Source of the DNA: Halomonas sp. TA22
GTDB lineage: Bacteria > Pseudomonadota > Gammaproteobacteria > Pseudomonadales > Halomonadaceae
Direction of reading: 5' to 3'
Assembly (NCBI RefSeq): GCF_013009075.1
Contig: NZ_CP053108.1
Span: forward strand, 1,426,001 to 1,490,000
Length of the DNA stretch: 64,000 nucleotides
Under the pieces are notes generated by a model. The model saw nothing but the letters and a program-made list of their open reading frames with translations. It made no database searches and was not told the DNA's origin. Shown in pieces: positions 1 to 9,467 of this stretch; position 1 is the stretch's first letter; each line of letters opens with the position of its first letter. The position numbers were made by a program, and so were the translations under genes.

Positions 1-556
1 CCACCGTCTTGATGATGGTATTGAGTGCCTGCATGTCACCCTTTCCATCCTTCAAGCCAATCAGGTTGGGGCAGCTGTCGGCCAGCTTCTGGACCGACTC
101 GGCATTCATGATGCCGTTGCCACGGTTGTAATAGATGACGTTGAGTTCGGTTGCCTCGCAGATCTGAGCGGCATACTCGACCAGACCATCCTGCGGACAT
201 TCTGTCAGATAGGGCGGCATCAGCAGGATGCCGTCGGCACCAGCTTCCTGAGCCGCCTGCGCGAACGCCTTGCCCGTTTCGACACTAAGGCCGGCACTGG
301 CGATCACCGGCATCCTGCCGTCCACGGCCTGAACCGCCACACTGACAATCTCGCGATACTCATCGAGTGTGAGATTGAAGAACTCCCCCGTACCACCGGC
401 AACGAAGACTGCAGATATCTCGTGGCTGACGAACCACTCGAGACGTCGGCGATAGCTTTCGCTATCGAACTTGCCATCCTGATCGAAGTCGGTGATAGGG
501 AAGGAGAGCAGCCCATCGCCAATCGCCTTTACTACCGCATCTCTTGAAAATTTCAC
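1..556 (-). CDS. kdgD: 5-dehydro-4-deoxyglucarate dehydratase (partial, 3' end outside window)
   Basis: The enzyme dehydrates and decarboxylates 5-dehydro-4-deoxy-D-glucarate to 2-oxoglutarate semialdehyde in D-glucarate/galactarate catabolism. About 185 of roughly 300 residues are visible. It is a DHDPS/NAL-family TIM barrel: DGLLSFPITDFD near residues 14-25, the GGTGE substrate loop at 54-58, a paired Tyr at 142-143 and the Schiff-base Lys at about 169 in GLKDGKG. The reading frame begins with GTG at 554-556, preceded by AGAGGA at good spacing; no ATG fits the family start. The DGLLSFP/YYNRGNG signatures separate it from dapA-type dihydrodipicolinate synthase. The rest of the operon lies outside the window. 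Confidence 0.88.
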   Translation of the reverse strand, partial: MKFSRDAVVKAIGDGLLSFPITDFDQDGKFDSESYRRRLEWFVSHEISAVFVAGGTGEFFNLTLDEYREIVSVAVQAVDGRMPVIASAGLSVETGKAFAQAAQEAGADGILLMPPYLTECPQDGLVEYAAQICEATELNVIYYNRGNGIMNAESVQKLADSCPNLIGLKDGKGDMQALNTIIKTV

Positions 557-636
557 GCTGATTCCTCTTGCCAGTGCCGCCGCCAAACGGCCACCTGCGC
601 CGTCGTAAAATGGGAAGATCGAAGCTCTTGACCTCT

Positions 637-647
637 ATGTAATACAT
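637..647. promoter_or_regulatory. Palindrome in the kdgD/AEC intergenic region, possible operator
   Basis: ATGTA-A-TACAT is a perfect 5+1+5 palindrome in the AT-rich 230-bp gap between the divergent kdgD and AEC carrier genes, 80 bp before the kdgD start. Sugar-acid catabolic genes are often controlled by GntR-type repressors that bind short palindromes of this kind. Function is inference. A weak plus-strand promoter (TTGACC at 628-633, 16-bp spacer, TACAAA at 650-655) straddles it. Confidence 0.3.
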
Positions 648-786
648 CATACAAATAACAAACTAAGAGGCAGAGAGAATGAGGGCAAGCGCCCTATGGT
701 AAATTTTGACCAAAGTAGAATAATCAAGCGCTAGCGAATCTACTCGCCATCACTCGTTCCGCAGGCCGCCGGGAGCCAGCAAAGCA

Positions 787-1734
787 ATGAATCTTATTGA
801 AGTTTTTCTCGGCACTCTGGAAGTGACGCTGCCGGTGTTTGCCATGGTCTTTATTGGTATCGCACTCAAGCGAGCCGGCTGGATCGATCAGGCCTTCATT
901 GCGACCGCCTCGTCACTGGTGTTCAGGGCAACCATGCCGACCTTGATCTTCCTGAGCATCATCAAGGCCGATCTGAGCGTGGCCTTCAACCCGCGTCTGC
1001 TGGGTTTCTTTACCTTGGCAACACTGATGACTTTTTTCATGGCTTGGTGCTGGGCGGCCTGGCGGGTGCCCTATGAGGATCGTGGCGTATACGTTCAGGG
1101 GTCGTTTCGGGGCAATGGCGGAATTGTCGGCCTGGCATTGGCGGCGAGCATGTATGGAACGGCGGGACTCTCGGCGGCGGGTCTACTGATTGGTGTGGTC
1201 ATCCTCAGCTACAACGTTCTGTCGGTCATCGTGCTGTCGGCCTATCAACCGGGTCAGCGTACAAACTGGCGCAGCATCATCGCGCATATCGTTCATAATC
1301 CCTTGATCCTTTCGGTACTCGTCGCCCTACCCCTGGCACTATTGAGTATCACGCTACCGGGCTGGGTCATGACATCGGGAGAGTACTTTGCCTCGCTCAC
1401 GCTGCCGCTGGCGCTGATCTGCATAGGCGCAACCCTGTCGATAAGCGCGCTACGCAATGACAATGGTAGCGCCATGAGCGCCAGCCTGATGAAGATGGTA
1501 TTTCTGCCGCTGGCGGCCACCGCGCTCGCCTGGCTGGTGGGGTTCTCCGGGCCGGAGCTGGGATTGTTGTTCCTGTTCTTCGCAAGCCCTAGTGCGGCGG
1601 CCAGCTTCGTCATGGTCAAGGCGATGGGGGGCAACGCCAAGCTTGCGGCCAACATCATCGCCATCAGCACCCTGATGGCCAGCGTGACCGTGACCGCCGG
1701 CGTATTCCTGCTTCAGGTACTGTCGCTCATCTAG
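787..1734 (+). CDS. AEC family transporter (auxin efflux carrier type)
   Basis: This is a 315-residue integral membrane protein with about ten hydrophobic segments, the usual length and profile for the auxin-efflux-carrier/malonate-permease family. Recognisable stretches are the N-terminal LPVFAMVFIGIALKRAGW, the central GNGGIVGLALA, and the C-terminal SPSAAASFVMVKAMGGN typical of the family. Substrates are usually organic acids or amino acids; this one cannot be assigned. GGGAG lies about ten bases before the ATG. It is divergent from kdgD, so a link to sugar-acid metabolism is possible but unproven. Confidence 0.85.
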   Translation: MNLIEVFLGTLEVTLPVFAMVFIGIALKRAGWIDQAFIATASSLVFRATMPTLIFLSIIKADLSVAFNPRLLGFFTLATLMTFFMAWCWAAWRVPYEDRGVYVQGSFRGNGGIVGLALAASMYGTAGLSAAGLLIGVVILSYNVLSVIVLSAYQPGQRTNWRSIIAHIVHNPLILSVLVALPLALLSITLPGWVMTSGEYFASLTLPLALICIGATLSISALRNDNGSAMSASLMKMVFLPLAATALAWLVGFSGPELGLLFLFFASPSAAASFVMVKAMGGNAKLAANIIAISTLMASVTVTAGVFLLQVLSLI

Positions 1735-1788
1735 TTCATTCGCCCTGATGGCCTGAGACGTCACGACACCATTCGCTTGATCGTACCT

Positions 1789-2268
1789 TCAGCCAAGCGA
1801 GCCTGGCGTCTGGAACTCACGCAGCGTGGCGCACCCCGGTGCCCATACTTCCGCCTCGAGCCTGGCAATCGCCGCCGTGGGAAAGCCGATGCCGTGAGCG
1901 CGCTCCCCCTCGGTCAGGCGCGACGTCATGACACCGACCCAGGGCATATGGCTGACCAGCAGCATCGGTGTCTGTGTGGCTTGGCCCTGCAACCACTCGA
2001 TGGCCGTCTCGATGGCATCGTCGGGGGTGATGCAATCGAGCGTCGTGACCGGAGTGCCCAGGCGCCTAGCGATAATGGCCGCGGTCTGTTGCGCCCGGCG
2101 ATAGGGGCTCGCCACGACCCGGGGAACGTTCAAGTGGTCAAGCTGACAGGCAAGCCACTGCGCCATGCGCGCCACCTCCTGACGGCCTCGCTCGGTCAGC
2201 TCCCGTTCATGGTCAGGAAAGCCGGGCGCGGCCTCGCCGTGACGCATGATCCATAATAGATCACTCAT
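1789..2268 (-). CDS. sixA: Phosphohistidine phosphatase SixA
   Basis: A small histidine phosphatase of 159 residues; SixA removes phosphate from phosphohistidine on HPt domains and on PTS(Ntr) protein. The RHGEA motif sits at the extreme N terminus (residues 9-13), as in SixA, and the second conserved His follows in [10 protein letters not shown]. The start at 2268 is chosen over an upstream alternative because GAGGAG lies eight bases before it and the family begins just ahead of RHG. It overlaps the 3' end of gpsA by 8 bp, so the two are translationally coupled, an arrangement also known in pseudomonads. Confidence 0.88.
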   Translation of the reverse strand: MSDLLWIMRHGEAAPGFPDHERELTERGRQEVARMAQWLACQLDHLNVPRVVASPYRRAQQTAAIIARRLGTPVTTLDCITPDDAIETAIEWLQGQATQTPMLLVSHMPWVGVMTSRLTEGERAHGIGFPTAAIARLEAEVWAPGCATLREFQTPGSLG

Positions 2269-3328
2269 CCCTTTTCTCCTCGCGCCGATGCTCGCGTTTG
2301 ACCTCCTCGCGTGACAGGGTGAACTCGACATCGCTGCTCTGCTCGCCCTGCATCAGCATCCTGGCCATCTCGCGTGCCGGCACGCCATTGAACAGTACTT
2401 GGTAGAGACCTTCGGCAAGCGGCATGTAGACGCCGTCGGCGCGTGCCTTGTCACGCACGAGGCGGACGGTATTGACCCCTTCGGCGACCTGGCCAAGCGC
2501 GGCGACCGCCTCGTCGAGTGTGCGCCCCTCCCCCAGCGCGAAGCCGACCCGGTAGTTGCGCGACAAGTTCGACGAGCAGGTCACGATCAAGTCGCCTACC
2601 CCGGACAAGCCGAGGAAGGTCATGGGATTAGCCCCCTGGGCGACGGCGAAGCGACTCATCTCGGCCAGGGCTCGGGTCATGAGCATGCTGCGGGTGTTCT
2701 CCCCCATGCCCAGTGCCGCCGCCATGCCAGCGGCAATCGCATAGATATTCTTCAGCGAGCCACCAAGCTCAACGCCGTAACGGTCATTGCTGGCATAGAC
2801 GCGAAAGTAGTCGCAGCCGAGTGCCGTCTGGACTCTCGCGCGCGTGATCGGGTCATCACTGGCGATCACGGTGGCTGTCAGTTGCTTCTGGGCAACCTCG
2901 GAGGCCAGGTTGGGGCCGGAGAGCACCCCGACATGAGGAAAGCCCGTCTCCTCCTCGAGGATCTCGCTCATCATCTTGAAGCCCTCCTCCTGGATCCCCT
3001 TGGTGGTACTGACCAGGATCTGCTCGGGCTTGAGATAGGGGCGCGCCTGTCGCACCACTTCACGAAATGCCTTGGAGGGGATGGCCACCAGGACCAGCTC
3101 GGCGCCATCAAGCACGTGTTGCAGCTGCGCTGAGGCCATCACCGCTGGATTGATGGCGTAATCGGGTAGGTAGCGACTGTTGCGATGGTCACGGTTGATT
3201 TCGTCGGCCAGCACTTCATCGCGCATCCATTGCCGAACCTCAGCGCCGTTGTCGGCGGCGATGCTGGCAAGGGCGGTGCCGAAACTTCCTCCACCGAGCA
3301 CTGCGACCCTCGAGCGGTTATCGGTCAT
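2261..3328 (-). CDS. gpsA: Glycerol-3-phosphate dehydrogenase [NAD(P)+]
   Basis: Reduces dihydroxyacetone phosphate to sn-glycerol 3-phosphate for phospholipid synthesis; cytosolic. The N-terminal Rossmann fold has GGGSFGTAL (GxGxxG), followed by the family motifs [15 protein letters not shown], and the catalytic-Lys region [17 protein letters not shown]. At 355 residues it is slightly longer than usual, with a charged, Arg/Glu-rich tail after residue about 335. A TTG two codons upstream is possible, but the ATG at 3328 is preferred. It is the first gene of gpsA-sixA and lies downstream of a terminator closing the pnt operon. Confidence 0.95.
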   Translation of the reverse strand: MTDNRSRVAVLGGGSFGTALASIAADNGAEVRQWMRDEVLADEINRDHRNSRYLPDYAINPAVMASAQLQHVLDGAELVLVAIPSKAFREVVRQARPYLKPEQILVSTTKGIQEEGFKMMSEILEEETGFPHVGVLSGPNLASEVAQKQLTATVIASDDPITRARVQTALGCDYFRVYASNDRYGVELGGSLKNIYAIAAGMAAALGMGENTRSMLMTRALAEMSRFAVAQGANPMTFLGLSGVGDLIVTCSSNLSRNYRVGFALGEGRTLDEAVAALGQVAEGVNTVRLVRDKARADGVYMPLAEGLYQVLFNGVPAREMARMLMQGEQSSDVEFTLSREEVKREHRREEKRDE

Positions 3329-3371
3329 GATCAATCCGTTGGCAGAAATGAGAGGGGTATTGTAACGAAAA

Positions 3372-3397
3372 GAAGGGAGCTCGAAATGCCTCCCTTC
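3372..3397 (-). terminator. Rho-independent terminator of the pnt operon
   Basis: An 8-bp perfect stem (GAAGGGAG / CTCCCTTC) with a 10-nt loop lies just past the pntB stop and is followed on the minus strand by TTTTCGTT. It separates pntB from gpsA. Confidence 0.7.
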
Positions 3398-3424
3398 GTG
3401 TTGCCGCCCTGTCCGGTCTGGGCG

Positions 3425-4810
3425 TTAAAGCGTCTTGATCGCAGCGACCATCTCCCCGATCACCTTCTGACCATCGCCGTAGACCATGCGTGTGTTATCG
3501 AGATAGAACAGATGATTCTCCACCCCGGAGAAGCCAGCCCCCTGCCCACGCTTGACCACCAGTACACTCCTGGCCTCATCGACGTTGAGTACCGGCATGC
3601 CGTACAGCGGGCTTTGCGGGTCATGCTTGGCCACCGGATTGACCACATCGTTGGCGCCAATCACCAGCACCACGTCGGTGGTGTCGAAGTCACTGTTGAT
3701 CTCATCGAGATCCTCGATCAGATCATAGGGAACGCCCGCTTCGGCTAACAGCACGTTCATATGTCCCGGCATGCGCCCGGCCACCGGATGAATGGCGAAG
3801 CGCACTTCGACACCGCGCTCCTGAAGCAGCTCGACCATCTCCCAGACCTTATGCTGGGCTTGGGCCACTGCCAGGCCATACCCGGGCACGATGATCACGC
3901 GGTCGGCATACGCCAGCTGTATGGCGGCGTCCATCGGACCGACATCCTTGATACTGCCCTCGATTTCGCTTGCCTCACCCTGCACCGTGCCGAACTGCTT
4001 GAACAGAATGCTGGCCAGCGAGCGGTTCATGGCCTTAGCCATCAACAGGGTGAGCAGACTTCCGGCAGCGCCCACCACCGTCCCGGCAATGATCATTGCC
4101 GCGTTGTGCAGCACGAACCCCTCCATGGCGACGGCCAGGCCGGTCAGGGCATTGAACAGGGAAATGATCACCGGCATGTCGGCGCCACCGATAGGAAGCG
4201 CCACCAGCACACCCAGCACCAGTGCCAGAATGAAGAACAACAGCAACACGAAAGCGCCCGGCGTTGCCGAGGCCACCCAGGCGCCGAGCAGTAGTGTGAC
4301 CAACAGTACCGCCAGGGTAATGCGTTGTTGATTGGCGTAGCGCACGGCCGTGTTGAGTCGGCCGTCGAGCTTGGCCCAGGCAATGACCGACCCGGTGAAC
4401 GCCACACTACCGATCAACGCACCGGCAACCCCCAGCCATAACGCCAAAGGCCCATGCACCTGAGCGAGTAGCGGGTCGTTGGCCACCCGCATCAACTCCA
4501 CCGCCGCAATACCACCGGCCGCGCCACCGCCCATGCCGTTGTAGATAGCGATCATCTGCGGCATGTCGGTCATTGCGATACGTTTGGCGCTCCACCATGC
4601 CACCCCGCCGCCCAGTAGCAGTGCCAGGAGCATCAGGGCATACTGCCCACGAATATCGGGATGCAGGAAGGTCACCACCGTGGCGAGGATCATGCCGTAG
4701 CCGGCCCAGATCACCCCCTCGCGCGCCGTTGTTGGATGCGACATGCGCTTCAATCCCAGGATGAACAGCACTGCCGTGGCGAAATAGCTGGTTTCGATCA
4801 GTGCACTCAT
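3425..4810 (-). CDS. pntB: NAD(P) transhydrogenase subunit beta
   Basis: The membrane/NADP(H)-binding subunit of proton-translocating transhydrogenase, which couples hydride transfer from NADH to NADP+ to the proton gradient. The 461 residues hold about nine transmembrane segments (1-270), including GGGAAGGIAAVELM, then the soluble dIII NADP(H) domain with VPGYGLAVAQAQ and GANDVVNPVAKHDP. Length matches the family. Its ATG overlaps the pntAB stop by 4 bp, so the three genes are one operon. Confidence 0.95.
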   Translation of the reverse strand: MSALIETSYFATAVLFILGLKRMSHPTTAREGVIWAGYGMILATVVTFLHPDIRGQYALMLLALLLGGGVAWWSAKRIAMTDMPQMIAIYNGMGGGAAGGIAAVELMRVANDPLLAQVHGPLALWLGVAGALIGSVAFTGSVIAWAKLDGRLNTAVRYANQQRITLAVLLVTLLLGAWVASATPGAFVLLLFFILALVLGVLVALPIGGADMPVIISLFNALTGLAVAMEGFVLHNAAMIIAGTVVGAAGSLLTLLMAKAMNRSLASILFKQFGTVQGEASEIEGSIKDVGPMDAAIQLAYADRVIIVPGYGLAVAQAQHKVWEMVELLQERGVEVRFAIHPVAGRMPGHMNVLLAEAGVPYDLIEDLDEINSDFDTTDVVLVIGANDVVNPVAKHDPQSPLYGMPVLNVDEARSVLVVKRGQGAGFSGVENHLFYLDNTRMVYGDGQKVIGEMVAAIKTL

Positions 4811-5148
4811 GGCTTGCCCTCCTCGGCGCTGGCCTTGGGCTTGTCGGCCGCACCACCTCGCTTATCCTTGTCGGAGCCCTTGAACATCTCGAGCATGCGC
4901 TCGGTGACGAAATACCCTCCTACGGCATTGCCGGCGCCCAATACCACGGCAATGAAACCAATCAGCTGCTGGCCAGCGGTTTCCGCCTGGCCCAGCGCCA
5001 CCATGGCACCGACCACCACGATGCCGTGAACGAAGTTGGAGCCCGACATCAGCGGCGTATGCAGAATGACAGGAACTCGGGAGATGACTTCATAACCGAC
5101 GAAAGCGGCCAGCATGACGATATAGAGTGCAGCGAGTCCTTCGATCAT
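4807..5148 (-). CDS. pntAB: NAD(P) transhydrogenase subunit alpha part 2
   Basis: The 113-residue membrane part of the alpha subunit, encoded separately as in Rhodospirillum and many Halomonas/Pseudomonas-type genomes rather than fused as in E. coli. It has three to four hydrophobic helices including EVISRVPVILHTPLMSGSN, the signature of this segment, and a charged Lys/Glu-rich C-terminal tail. Both ends overlap neighbours by 4 bp (ATGA), giving tight translational coupling. Confidence 0.93.
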   Translation of the reverse strand: MIEGLAALYIVMLAAFVGYEVISRVPVILHTPLMSGSNFVHGIVVVGAMVALGQAETAGQQLIGFIAVVLGAGNAVGGYFVTERMLEMFKGSDKDKRGGAADKPKASAEEGKP

Positions 5149-6272
5149 GAGGCGTCCTCCATCCGGGTACGCAATGATTCGTTGACCACCTGACCATCAC
5201 GTGTCAGACACATAGGCCCGATCACGGCATCGTTGAAATCGAGCTTGAGCTCCCCTTCCGAAATGAAGGGCGAGAGCAGGTTGAATAAATTATGGGCGTA
5301 CATTTCGCTGGCATGCACGGCCAATCGTGACGCCACATCAAGAGGACCGATAATCCGCACTCCCTGGTGCTCGATTGTCTCGCCGGGCTGCGTCAGCTCA
5401 CAGTTACCGCCCCCTTCGGCGGCCAGATCGATAATCACCGCGCCGGGCCTCATGCGCTCGACCATCTCCTGAGTAATGATCCTGGGTGAAACGCGACCGG
5501 GAATCGCTGCCGTGGAAATCACCGCATGCGCCTGAGCCAGATGTTTGGCCAGGGCTTCAGCCTGAGTGGCCTTCTCCTCCTCGGTTAATTCGCGAGCGTA
5601 GCCACCCTCGCCGGAGGCATCGACGCCGGTTTCGATCATTTTGGCGCCCAAGGAGGCTACTTGCTCGCGAGCGGCGGCACGGATGTCATAGGCCTCCACC
5701 TGCGCACCCAACCGCCTGGCTGTGGCAATCGCCTGCAACCCGGCAACACCGGCCCCGATCACCACGACCTTGGCGGGACGTACGGTGCCGGCGGCTGTGG
5801 TCAGCATGGGAAAGAAGACCGAGGCATTCTCGGCGGCCTGAAGCGCCGCGTGATAGCCGGCCACCGCCGCCTGAGAAGAGAGCGCATCCATGCTTTGTGC
5901 CCGCGAGATGCGTGGAACCAGCTCCATGGCCAGCGCCGTGATTCGCTTGCGGCGAAACGCCTCGACCTGGGCGAGGTGGTTGTGGGCTGACAGCAGCCCC
6001 ACCACAAGACAGCCATCGGGAAGCGCCTCGATCGCCTCCAGTCTCGGGACGCGTACGCTTAGCAGTGCGTCGACCATAGCCCATGCCTGGTCGCGCGAAG
6101 TCACCTTCAAGGGATCGGCGTATGCGCTATCGGGAAAGTGGGACCCTTCCCCGGCGCCCTGCGCAATGATGACGTCACAACCGGCCCGGGCAAAACGAAC
6201 GGCCGTTGCCGGGTCGAGCGCTACGCGGCGCTCTCCGACCTGCTCCTCCTTCGGGACCACGATTCTCAACAT
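5145..6272 (-). CDS. pntAA: NAD(P) transhydrogenase subunit alpha part 1
   Basis: The soluble NAD(H)-binding dI component, 375 residues, homologous to alanine dehydrogenase. The N terminus has VPKEEQVGERRVALDP; the Rossmann fold shows GAGVAGLQAIATARRLGA followed by the acidic YDIR that binds NAD ribose. Family motifs AAEGGGNCE and the C-terminal NLFNLL are present. First gene of pntAA-pntAB-pntB; AAGGA lies about ten bases before the start. Confidence 0.95.
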   Translation of the reverse strand: MLRIVVPKEEQVGERRVALDPATAVRFARAGCDVIIAQGAGEGSHFPDSAYADPLKVTSRDQAWAMVDALLSVRVPRLEAIEALPDGCLVVGLLSAHNHLAQVEAFRRKRITALAMELVPRISRAQSMDALSSQAAVAGYHAALQAAENASVFFPMLTTAAGTVRPAKVVVIGAGVAGLQAIATARRLGAQVEAYDIRAAAREQVASLGAKMIETGVDASGEGGYARELTEEEKATQAEALAKHLAQAHAVISTAAIPGRVSPRIITQEMVERMRPGAVIIDLAAEGGGNCELTQPGETIEHQGVRIIGPLDVASRLAVHASEMYAHNLFNLLSPFISEGELKLDFNDAVIGPMCLTRDGQVVNESLRTRMEDAS

Positions 6273-6414
6273 GAGCTGCGATTCCTTGTGCTCTACAAGC
6301 GCTGCCGAAGCCGACGCACCTGCGTTTTATATTTGTAATTCACGAACAAGCCCGTTCAGTCTTTAACAAACTCAATAAAAAGCAACCTGAAACTCCATCG
6401 CCCATGCAAAAGAA

Positions 6415-6438
6415 TGGCGCCACTCGAAAGTGGCGCCA
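6415..6438 (-). terminator. Rho-independent terminator after the bax-like gene
   Basis: A perfect 10-bp stem (TGGCGCCACT / AGTGGCGCCA) with a CGAA tetraloop, followed on the minus strand by TTCTTTTGC, 30 bp beyond the stop of the glucosaminidase gene. Confidence 0.75.
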
Positions 6439-6467
6439 GAAAAGAAAAGCACTGACGGACGTTGAAC

Positions 6468-7307
6468 TCAGGCCGTATCGTCGGAGCGATGCCGTCTGAT
6501 CAGCTCGCTATTGGTGCGCAATAGTGCCAGCAACACATCCTGATAGTCGGCACGCACGGCATAGTTGTCGAGCGTATCGATCAGCGCTTCGGCACTCACC
6601 GCTCCTTGAGATGCCATGTTGGCACGGGCGACGCGCAGCCGTTCATAGGCGCGGTGAGTGTTGAGGTTGTGCATGTAGCTTCTCACTGCCTCCTGAACAC
6701 TGTCGAAAGCCTGGTAGCGGCGACCGCTACCCTGCTGACCCAGGCCACAGTCATCGCTGAAACAGCGAATACCGAACAGATTGTTGCCCTGACGCGCGAA
6801 GCGCGAGGTTCCCCAGCCGGACTCCTCGACAGCCTGGATCACGACGAGTTCCAGGGGCAAGGTATCGACACGTCTCAGTAGACGCTCATCAATGCCCTGG
6901 CCACGGCACTCGAGGCGATAGCTTTCGCACAGCTCTGCCAGGCGCTCACGCTCGGCCTCATCGAGAGTAAGATCGCGCTCCTGAGCGGCCATGAGCCAGT
7001 CCCGCTTGGCGGCGATTCGCGCGTTTTCGGCTTCGACGAGCGGTACCAGCAGGTTGAGAAATGCCGCCTTGCGTTTGGGACCGGCCGGTACACCGCGCAG
7101 GTCGGGAAGTTCGGCAATGGGGTCGAGATCGTTGAAAGCCTCCAGCGCATCGAACGCTGGGGGTATGGCCGCCACGTGGGATTCGAAGGCGTCCGCCAGC
7201 AGCGGAGCGGCAATGATGCCAGCCACCATGCCGGCAGCCAGGAAGGTCGTCATACACTGTTTGAAACGGGCCAGCTTGAAATCAAGGCATGATTTGATCG
7301 GGCGCAT
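6468..7307 (-). CDS. Bax-like glucosaminidase domain protein
   Basis: A predicted envelope protein of 279 residues resembling E. coli Bax. A signal or anchor segment lies at residues 19-38 (TTFLAAGMVAGIIAAPLLA). The Bax-family N-terminal stretch GPKRKAAFLNLLVPLVEAEN is near residue 78, and the glucosaminidase fold follows: VVIQAVEESGWGTSRFARQG contains the predicted catalytic Glu, then NNLFGIRCF and the AYERLR region. Expected action is cleavage of peptidoglycan glycan chains. The first start is used; the internal Met at residue 19 has no ribosome site. Its own terminator follows. Confidence 0.85.
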   Translation of the reverse strand: MRPIKSCLDFKLARFKQCMTTFLAAGMVAGIIAAPLLADAFESHVAAIPPAFDALEAFNDLDPIAELPDLRGVPAGPKRKAAFLNLLVPLVEAENARIAAKRDWLMAAQERDLTLDEAERERLAELCESYRLECRGQGIDERLLRRVDTLPLELVVIQAVEESGWGTSRFARQGNNLFGIRCFSDDCGLGQQGSGRRYQAFDSVQEAVRSYMHNLNTHRAYERLRVARANMASQGAVSAEALIDTLDNYAVRADYQDVLLALLRTNSELIRRHRSDDTA

Positions 7308-7387
7308 CGTCGTCGATCCGTGAAAAGATGACCAAGACTAGCAGTAATCATGCCAGGGACTAAGCATTTTTTGAACATGAAAAAATA

Positions 7388-7418
7388 AACCCTGCCGGCA
7401 TGCGCTGCCTGCAGGGTT
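7388..7418 (-). terminator. Rho-independent terminator of htpG
   Basis: An 8-bp stem (AACCCTGC / GCAGGGTT) with a 15-nt loop that can pair further, followed on the minus strand by TATTTTTTC. It lies just past the htpG stop. Confidence 0.75.
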
Positions 7419-7436
7419 AGTGGTGGCTAATCTCGG

Positions 7437-9341
7437 TCAGGCAGTCAAGAAGGCATTAAGCCGTTTGACATAGGCCGCCGGATCGTCGAGATGACCGCCC
7501 TCGGCGATAATCGCCTGGTCGAGAAGGATGCGCGCCAGGTCCGCAAAGCGCTTCTCGCTTACCGACTCGAGGCGTGCCACCAGAGCATGCCCGGGATTGA
7601 GCTCGAGAATCGGCTTGACCTCCGGCACCTTCTGTCCCGCCGCTTCCATGATGCGCCGCATCTGGAAACCCATCTCATGCTCGGGCAGCACCACGCAGGC
7701 AGGAGAGTCGGTGAGGCGGTGGGTCACCTTGACCTCCTGTACCTCCTCGCCAAGCGCCTCCTTGACGCGCTTGACCAGCTCCTCCTTGGCCTTGGCCGTT
7801 TCCTCCTGGGCCTTCTTCTCTTCCTCGCCTTCGATCTCGCCAAGATCCAGCTCGCCCTTGGCGATATCGACAAAGGCCTTGCCGTCGAACTCGGTGAGAT
7901 GACTCATCAACCACTCATCGATACGCTCGGAGAGCAGCAGCACCTCGATGCCCTTCTTGCGGAAGATCTCTAGATGCGGGCTGTGCTTGGCCGCGTTGAA
8001 GCTGTCGGCGACGATATAGTAGATCTTCTGCTGCCCCTCCTTCATGCGCGACACGTAGCCGGCCAGCGATTGGTCCTGCGTCGAGCTATCGGTGTGGGTG
8101 GTCGCGAAACGCAGCAGGGCGGCGATCTTGTCACGATTGGCGAAGTCCTCCGCCGGCCCCTCCTTCAACACGCTGCCGAAGGTGTTCCAGAAGGTCTGGT
8201 ACTGCTCGCCATCCTTGGACAGCTTCTTGAGCATGTCCAGCGCGCGCTTAGTCAGTGCCGCCTTCACCTTGTCGACCTGCGGGTCCTGCTGCAGCAGTTC
8301 ACGGGAGACGTTGAGCGACAGGTCCCGAGTATCCACTACACCCTTGATGAAACGCAGGTAGAGCGGCAGGAACTGCTCGGCATCGTCCATGATGAAGACA
8401 CGCTGCACATAGAGCTTGAGACCACGGGCGCCGTCACGCTCATAGAGATCGAAGGGCGCACGCCCCGGCACGTAGAGCAGGCTAGTGTACTCGAGCTTGC
8501 CCTCCACCTTGTTGTGACTCCAGGCCAGCGGATCATTGAAATCATGCGCCACATGCTTGTAGAAAGCCTTGTATTCGTCGTCGCTGACCTCGCCCTTGGG
8601 ACGTACCCAAAGCGCAGTGGCTTCGTTGACGGTCTCCCAGGAGGTCGTCTCGCTGCCCTCGATCTCCTTGCCCTCCTCGTCCCGGGCAGCCTCTACCTTG
8701 GGCATGCGAACCGGCACTTCGATATGATCGGAGTACTTGCGTACCAGGCCCTTGAGGCGGAATTCGTCGGCAAACTCCTTGGCATCCTTCTTGAGGTGCA
8801 GAACGATCTCGGTGCCACGCTCGGCCTTCTCGATCTCGGCGATGGTGAACTCGCCCTCCCCCTTGGAGCGCCACTCGACCCCTTCGCTAGCAGCAGTGCC
8901 GGCACGGCGGGTGCGCACGACCACTTCGTCGGCGACGATGAAACCGGAATAGAAGCCCACCCCGAACTGGCCGATCAGCCGGGCATCCTTCTGCTGTTCG
9001 CCTGAGAGCTGCTTGAGGAACTCCGCCGTACCGGAGCGGGCGATGGTGCCCAGATTCTTGATCACCTCGTCACGGTCCATGCCGATGCCGCTGTCGCGCA
9101 GCGTGACGGTGCCGGCCTTGGCATCGTGCTCGATCTCGATGCGCAGATCGCTGTCACCTTCATAGAGTGCATCGTTGTCCAGCGCTTGATAGCGCAGCTT
9201 GTCGCAGGCATCGGCAGCGTTGGAAATCAGCTCACGCAGGAAGATCTCCCGATTGGAGTAGAGGGAATGGATCATCAGATGCAGTAGCTGTTTGACTTCG
9301 GTCTGAAAACCCAGGGTTTCTTCATGGGTGGCGGTTGACAT
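7437..9341 (-). CDS. htpG: Molecular chaperone HtpG (Hsp90)
   Basis: The bacterial Hsp90, a dimeric ATP-dependent chaperone of the cytosol, 634 residues as usual. The GHKL ATPase motifs are intact: [15 protein letters not shown] (residues about 32-46), DSGIGM near 85, and [11 protein letters not shown] near 125; the middle-domain Arg region and C-terminal dimerisation domain follow. The frame stays open 36 codons upstream, but [20 protein letters not shown] is the canonical start, with GAGGG ahead of it. A sigma-32-type promoter lies 78-105 bp upstream. Confidence 0.97.
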   Translation of the reverse strand: MSTATHEETLGFQTEVKQLLHLMIHSLYSNREIFLRELISNAADACDKLRYQALDNDALYEGDSDLRIEIEHDAKAGTVTLRDSGIGMDRDEVIKNLGTIARSGTAEFLKQLSGEQQKDARLIGQFGVGFYSGFIVADEVVVRTRRAGTAASEGVEWRSKGEGEFTIAEIEKAERGTEIVLHLKKDAKEFADEFRLKGLVRKYSDHIEVPVRMPKVEAARDEEGKEIEGSETTSWETVNEATALWVRPKGEVSDDEYKAFYKHVAHDFNDPLAWSHNKVEGKLEYTSLLYVPGRAPFDLYERDGARGLKLYVQRVFIMDDAEQFLPLYLRFIKGVVDTRDLSLNVSRELLQQDPQVDKVKAALTKRALDMLKKLSKDGEQYQTFWNTFGSVLKEGPAEDFANRDKIAALLRFATTHTDSSTQDQSLAGYVSRMKEGQQKIYYIVADSFNAAKHSPHLEIFRKKGIEVLLLSERIDEWLMSHLTEFDGKAFVDIAKGELDLGEIEGEEEKKAQEETAKAKEELVKRVKEALGEEVQEVKVTHRLTDSPACVVLPEHEMGFQMRRIMEAAGQKVPEVKPILELNPGHALVARLESVSEKRFADLARILLDQAIIAEGGHLDDPAAYVKRLNAFLTA

Positions 9342-9374
9342 GGAGCAAGCCCTCATCGAATCGCAATCAAAAGT

Positions 9375-9397
9375 GGTATGCGCACACGGCGCATACC
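9375..9397 (-). other. Hairpin in the htpG 5' untranslated region
   Basis: GGTATGCGC and GCGCATACC form a perfect 9-bp stem with a 5-nt loop, between the sigma-32 promoter and the htpG start, about 34 nt before the ATG. It does not cover the ribosome site itself. A role in mRNA stability or translation is inference. Confidence 0.55.
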
Positions 9398-9418
9398 GGA
9401 GTAGGTAACGTGATCGAA

Positions 9419-9446
9419 ATATGGGGCTGTCGCGACGCTTTTCAAG
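9419..9446 (-). promoter_or_regulatory. Sigma-32 (RpoH) heat-shock promoter of htpG
   Basis: Read on the minus strand: CTTGAAA at 9440-9446, a 13-bp spacer, then CCCCATAT at 9419-9426. This matches the established RpoH consensus (CTTGAAA / CCCCATNT) at essentially every position, and it stands directly upstream of a classical heat-shock gene. Confidence 0.9.
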
Positions 9447-9467
9447 CACTCCGCTTGCGTATCGTGG

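Noticed and set aside
1773-1798. Hairpin TCGCTTG / CAAGCGA between the AEC gene and sixA
   Set aside because: It covers the sixA stop codon, has a 12-nt loop and no T tract; not supportable as a terminator.
2399-3133. 244-codon open frame opposite gpsA
   Set aside because: Shadow of gpsA; no start signal or family features.
7974-9005. 343-codon open frame opposite htpG
   Set aside because: Antisense to HtpG motifs; no independent evidence of coding.
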